Assembly: GCA_015067565.1 (NCBI GenBank)
Contig: SVMF01000014.1
Location: 1-64,000 of the forward strand
DNA from: Oscillospiraceae bacterium
GTDB lineage: Bacteria; Bacillota; Clostridia; Oscillospirales; Oscillospiraceae
Reading direction: 5' to 3'
DNA: 64,000 nucleotides
The position numbers and the translations under genes are program-made. Positions within the stretch are counted from its first letter, which is position 1. The number at the start of each line of letters is the position of its first letter. The notes beneath the pieces are model-generated. The model saw nothing but the letters and a program-made list of their open reading frames with translations, did not search any database and was not told the DNA's origin. Positions 60,413 to 64,000 of this stretch are shown piece after piece.

Positions 60413-61402
60413 TTATCTCTGACCCTTGTCGTAGGGGATACCTTCGGCCTTCGGAGCTCTGGACTTCTTGGAAGTCAGAATCAGAAGGATCATGGTAACA
60501 ACATACGGGATCATCGGCCACAGGTAGGTAGAAACACCGTTGACCTCTTCAAACTTGGGCATGAAGGGAATGGACGCTGCGTAGTTACCAATGACTCGGA
60601 AGAAGGAGAAGAACAGTGCTGCGCCCAGGATGGACCAAGGTTTCCAGTTACCAAAAATCATAACTGCCAAGGCCAGGAAGCCGTAGCCCGCAACGTCAGA
60701 CTGGAAGCCGCCGACTGCAAAGACGAATGCCATGCCGCCGACGCCTGCCAGGAAGCCGGAGATCATAACACCGGCATAACGCATTCTGTAGACATTGATG
60801 CCAACGGATGCTGCTGCCTGCGGATGCTCACCGCAGGAACGTAGGCGCAGACCGAACTTGGTCTTGTACAGCAGAACAACTGCTGCAGCAAAGATAACGA
60901 TGGTCAGGAAGGTGGTCAGATACAAGCTGGTGAAGGCAAAACGCTCAAAGAAGCCGGTGCCCTTTTCCATGCCGAAGTTAGCCTGCGTCAGACGGGTCCA
61001 CTTCGGGAGGGTCATCGTGGTCTGGCCCTGGCCAAGAATGGCCCAAGTCAGAACGATGGAGAATGCAGGGGCAAACTGGTTCAAAGCCGTACCGCCGATG
61101 GTCTGGTCAGCCTTCAGGTTGATGGCCGAGAATGCCAGAAGCAGGGAGAAAATGACACCTGCAGCACCTGCAGCCAGCAGAGCGATCAGAACGGCGAGCT
61201 GAGAGCCCATACCGTTGACGGTAACCGCTTCGTCCAGAGCGGTCAGAATGTGACAGCCAATCAAAGCACCAATGATCATGATACCTTCCAACGCAAGGTT
61301 GATGATACCGGATCTTTCAGAGAACATACCGCCCAGAGCAACCAACAGCAACGGGACAGCGAACAAGATTGTTGCACTTAAGACGTCAGCCAATATATCC
61401 AT
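60413..61402 (-). CDS. nupQ: Nucleoside ABC transporter permease, NupQ-like
   Basis: 329 residues, about nine membrane segments, BPD_transp_2 family (MFSERSGIINLALEGIMIIG near 27-46, and GLRLRSCGEHPQAAASVGIN). In Firmicutes NupOPQ with a BmpA-type lipoprotein imports nucleosides. Start overlaps the NupP stop by 1 bp. Confidence 0.88.
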   Translation of the reverse strand: MDILADVLSATILFAVPLLLVALGGMFSERSGIINLALEGIMIIGALIGCHILTALDEAVTVNGMGSQLAVLIALLAAGAAGVIFSLLLAFSAINLKADQTIGGTALNQFAPAFSIVLTWAILGQGQTTMTLPKWTRLTQANFGMEKGTGFFERFAFTSLYLTTFLTIVIFAAAVVLLYKTKFGLRLRSCGEHPQAAASVGINVYRMRYAGVMISGFLAGVGGMAFVFAVGGFQSDVAGYGFLALAVMIFGNWKPWSILGAALFFSFFRVIGNYAASIPFMPKFEEVNGVSTYLWPMIPYVVTMILLILTSKKSRAPKAEGIPYDKGQR

Positions 61403-62517
61403 TAGTTCTCCTCCTTTTGTGCAGTAGCTTTTACAGGCTCGGCATTCACATTGGTCTTGTTGTCCTTGAAGAACTTTCCAATGATGCTCTTGGTGAGCAG
61501 AGCGAATGCAGCCAGATAAATGATAACGGAAATGATGATATCAATATTCTCGGTTGCGAAGTGCGGCTGCATAGCCTCACCGCCGACCTGAATATACGAA
61601 ATGAAGAGTGCGGAGAATACAATGCCGATCGGGTTGGAGTTTGCAAGCAGGGCAACGGGGATGCCGTTGAAGCCGTTTGCCTGCAGGACCTTCAGGATGT
61701 TGTACTCAGCCTCACCGGACAGGAAGTACAGAGCACCACCGAAACCGGACAGGGCACCTGCGATGACCATGGACAGCACGATGTTTCTCTTCGCACTGAT
61801 GCCGGCATACTTAGCAGCCTCACGGTTGTGGCCGCAAGCCTTCAGCTCATAACCGAACGTAGTACGGTTGAGGATAAGATATACAACGATTGCCAAAACG
61901 ATGGCAAGAAGAATGCTGATGTTGATGTACGGAGATTCGAATACCTCGTCGAGTCCCATCTTCGGGATGATTGCATCCTTGTTTGCGTACTTCAAGCTTG
62001 CGGTACGGTCCTTAACAGGAGACGGGACCCAGTACGGCGGCAGCATCTTCGGCATGTTCATCAGGGAAAGGTTGACTGCGAACAGGCCGATCCAGTTGAA
62101 CATGATGGATGTAATAACTTCGTTAACATTGAACAGAGCCTTGAACAGGCCGGGGAAAACGCCCCAAATTGCACCGGCGAGCATTGCAACGAGCAAGCAA
62201 ACGACCCAGTGCATCTCAAACTGGATAGCGCAAACGAGTGCAGCAAAAGCACCCATCAGGTACTGGCCGGGAGCACCGATGTTGAACAGGCCGGTCTTGA
62301 ACGCAAAACCGACAGAAAGACCCGTCATAACGATCGGGGCAGCCTGGTACAGAACCTTAGCGAGCTTTGCAGGATCACTGAAGCCTGCGGTCAGCATTGC
62401 AATAAAGCATTCCCACGCCTTTTCCGTGTTGACCAGGAACAGGACGATCAAGCCAAAGAGCAGACCGACCAAGATGGAGATCACGGAAGAAGTCGTACTA
62501 ATTACAGATTTTTTCAT
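61402..62517 (-). CDS. nupP: Nucleoside ABC transporter permease, NupP-like
   Basis: 371 residues, about nine membrane segments, BPD_transp_2 family; FKTGLFNIGAPGQYLMGAFA and GYELKACGHNREAAKYAGIS are the conserved blocks. Partners with NupQ. Lies 17 bp after the ATPase gene. Confidence 0.88.
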   Translation of the reverse strand: MKKSVISTTSSVISILVGLLFGLIVLFLVNTEKAWECFIAMLTAGFSDPAKLAKVLYQAAPIVMTGLSVGFAFKTGLFNIGAPGQYLMGAFAALVCAIQFEMHWVVCLLVAMLAGAIWGVFPGLFKALFNVNEVITSIMFNWIGLFAVNLSLMNMPKMLPPYWVPSPVKDRTASLKYANKDAIIPKMGLDEVFESPYINISILLAIVLAIVVYLILNRTTFGYELKACGHNREAAKYAGISAKRNIVLSMVIAGALSGFGGALYFLSGEAEYNILKVLQANGFNGIPVALLANSNPIGIVFSALFISYIQVGGEAMQPHFATENIDIIISVIIYLAAFALLTKSIIGKFFKDNKTNVNAEPVKATAQKEEN

Positions 62518-62534
62518 TCTTTTCCCTCCTACCG

Positions 62535-64000
62535 TTAGTTGTCGCGCTTGGCACCGGCCATGTACAGGCCGAGCTCTTCAACAGTAGTTACCTTGGGATC
62601 GAACTCGCCGACGATCTCGCCCTCGTACATAACAAGGATACGGTCGGACAAATTCATAACCTCATCAAGCTCAAGAGAGACGAGCAGAACAGCCTTGCCA
62701 GCATCACGCTGTGCAACGATCTGCTTGTGGATGTACTCGATAGCACCAACGTCCAGACCACGGGTGGGCTGAACAGCGATCAGCAGCTCGGGGTCCTTGT
62801 CGATCTCACGAGCGACAATGGCCTTCTGCTGGTTACCGCCGGACATGGCGCGAGCAGCCGTGAGGGGACCCTGGCCACTTCTGACGTCATACTGCTCGAT
62901 CAGCTTCTCAGCGTAGTCACGGACTGCGCCGAACTTGATGAAACCGGCCTGCTGGAACTCGGGCTCCCAGTAGCGCTGCAGAACCATGTTCTCCTCGAGG
63001 GAGTAGTCCAGGACGAGGCCGTGCTTATGACGGTCTTCCGGAATATGGCTCATGCCGCCCTTGCTTCTGGCGCGGATGCTGGCTTTGGTGATGTCGCAGC
63101 TCCAGCTGCCATCCTCTGCGATCTCAGCAGTCTTCGGAGCACGGGCTGCGTTCTTGCCGTGGAAGGTAATTCTGCCTGCGCTCGGCTTTTCCAAGCCGGA
63201 CAGGGCATAAACGAACTCTGTCTGGCCGTTGCCTTCAATACCTGCAAGGCAAACGATCTCGCCTTCGCGGACGTTAAATGTAACATCACTGACAGCGTTG
63301 TTCTTATGACGCTTGGAGGGGACGGTCAGACCCTCGACCTCGAGGATGACCTTACCGGGCGTCTTATCTTCCTTGTCAACCTTGAAGTTGACGTTACGGC
63401 CGACCATCATACGCGACAGTTCCTGTGCGGTGGTGTCGGCAACATTGACGGTACCGATGTACTTACCCTTACGCAGGACCGAGCAGCGATCGGCAACAGC
63501 CATGATCTCAGCCAGCTTATGCGTAATGAACAGGATAGACTTGCCTTCAGCAGCGAAGCCACGCATGATATGCATGAGCTCATCGATCTCTTGCGGAGTC
63601 AGAACTGCAGTCGGCTCGTCGAAGATCAGAATCTCGTTGTCGCGGTAGAGCATCTTGAGGATCTCAACACGCTGCTGCATACCGACGGAGATATCCTCGA
63701 TCAGCGCATCCGGATCGATGTGCAGGCCGTATCTCTCAGACAGAGAGACGACCTTCTCACGGGCGACCTGCTTTTGCAGGAAGCCTGCGGTGTTGGGCTC
63801 AACGCCAAGGATAATATTATCCAAAACAGAGAAGCACTCAACCAGCTTGAAGTGCTGATGCACCATGCCGATGTTCAGAGCGTTAGCGTCATTCGGATTG
63901 TTAATCTTAACGACTTCGCCATTCTTCTTGATAACACCTTCCTCGGGTTGATACAAGCCAAAGAGCACGCTCATCAATGTTGATTTACCTGCACCGTTTT
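62535..64000 (-). CDS. nupO: Nucleoside ABC transporter ATPase, NupO-like (5' end outside the window)
   Basis: At least 488 residues, with two ABC domains fused as in NupO/RbsA-type proteins. The window edge falls in the first Walker A (NGAGKSTLMSVLFG begins there). The first signature SVGMQQRVEILKML and Walker B ILIFDEPTAVLT follow. The second domain has GIEGNGQTEF and AMSGGNQQKAIVAREID. Its N-terminus and the BmpA lipoprotein gene would lie to the right of the window. Confidence 0.93.
   Translation of the reverse strand, partial: NGAGKSTLMSVLFGLYQPEEGVIKKNGEVVKINNPNDANALNIGMVHQHFKLVECFSVLDNIILGVEPNTAGFLQKQVAREKVVSLSERYGLHIDPDALIEDISVGMQQRVEILKMLYRDNEILIFDEPTAVLTPQEIDELMHIMRGFAAEGKSILFITHKLAEIMAVADRCSVLRKGKYIGTVNVADTTAQELSRMMVGRNVNFKVDKEDKTPGKVILEVEGLTVPSKRHKNNAVSDVTFNVREGEIVCLAGIEGNGQTEFVYALSGLEKPSAGRITFHGKNAARAPKTAEIAEDGSWSCDITKASIRARSKGGMSHIPEDRHKHGLVLDYSLEENMVLQRYWEPEFQQAGFIKFGAVRDYAEKLIEQYDVRSGQGPLTAARAMSGGNQQKAIVAREIDKDPELLIAVQPTRGLDVGAIEYIHKQIVAQRDAGKAVLLVSLELDEVMNLSDRILVMYEGEIVGEFDPKVTTVEELGLYMAGAKRDN

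Noticed and set aside
1-64000. CRISPR arrays or cas genes
   Set aside because: No series of regularly spaced direct repeats and no Cas motifs were seen anywhere in the window.

Overview
The window looks like the chromosome of a Gram-positive, endospore-lineage anaerobe of the class Clostridia, most likely in the Oscillospirales/Ruminococcaceae neighbourhood. The supporting signs are a six-gene Rnf ion-translocating complex, strong AGGAGG ribosome binding sites, a tandem glycine riboswitch on glyA, an S-layer-homology surface protein, a stage V sporulation gene, the ylxR/ylxQ/ylxM set, YfmF/YfmH M16 proteins and clostridial transposon debris. The genus assignment is inference. Core genes look moderately GC-rich; two stretches (about 22.3-23.6 kb and 36.6-47.7 kb) are visibly AT-richer and look acquired.

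Layout. 1-5.1 kb: rnfCDGEAB on the minus strand, with an IS1182-type element inserted 8 bp after the rnfB stop. 5.1-6.7 kb: promoter, tandem glycine riboswitch, terminators and glyA. 6.7-16.6 kb: a YibE/F membrane protein, a 2,224-residue secreted PHP/OB-fold/SLH surface protein, a divergent PlsC-like acyltransferase, and a second, internally deleted IS1182-type copy in opposite orientation to the first. 16.6-22.2 kb: an alpha-glucan module (binding protein, two permeases, LacI regulator, 4-alpha-glucanotransferase) whose binding-protein gene has lost its start and signal peptide. 22.3-26.98 kb: a DHHW-family protein with a disrupted 5' end, a secreted endonuclease I, and a DUF4097 lipoprotein. 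27.0-35.3 kb: an orphan spoVAC, then the translation operon rimP-nusA-ylxR-ylxQ-infB-rbfA-nrnA-truB-ribF with an attenuator-like hairpin in its leader. 35.4-36.6 kb: a polytopic membrane protein and abutting tRNA-Met and tRNA-Glu genes.

36.6-47.7 kb is an accessory island between tRNA-Glu and proC. Its left part is a graveyard of mobile elements: tnpV, a Xre regulator with its operator, a truncated tyrosine integrase, a truncated IS5-type transposase and the tail of a large serine recombinase. Its right part is a tight minus-strand array of small enzymes: at least five intact GNAT acetyltransferase genes, one metallopeptidase-like/GNAT fusion, two broken GNATs, a methyltransferase, a P-loop kinase, a NUDIX hydrolase and a small HExxH protein. 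One degenerate member is a decayed paralogue of a gene at the other end of the array, so the array has probably grown by duplication and acquisition. A lone four-cysteine small protein lies at its right edge.

48.0-64.0 kb is mostly core again: proC; ylxM-ffh-rpsP-khpA; an aspartokinase lacking ACT domains behind a leader terminator; a putative metal exporter, a putative glycoside hydrolase and prmA; then divergently yfmF-yfmH-lgt and a small coiled-coil protein. An unusual run of four perfect or near-perfect hairpins follows, then udk and a nucleoside ABC transporter (nupQ, nupP and nupO, the last cut by the window end).

The most unusual signals are the GNAT/metallopeptidase array, the paired extracellular PHP and nuclease proteins that share the same kind of accessory module, the binding-protein gene deleted exactly past its ribosome binding site, the start-codon-sequestering hairpin and 194-bp tandem duplication in the IS1182 remnant, and the four-hairpin block at 59.4 kb.
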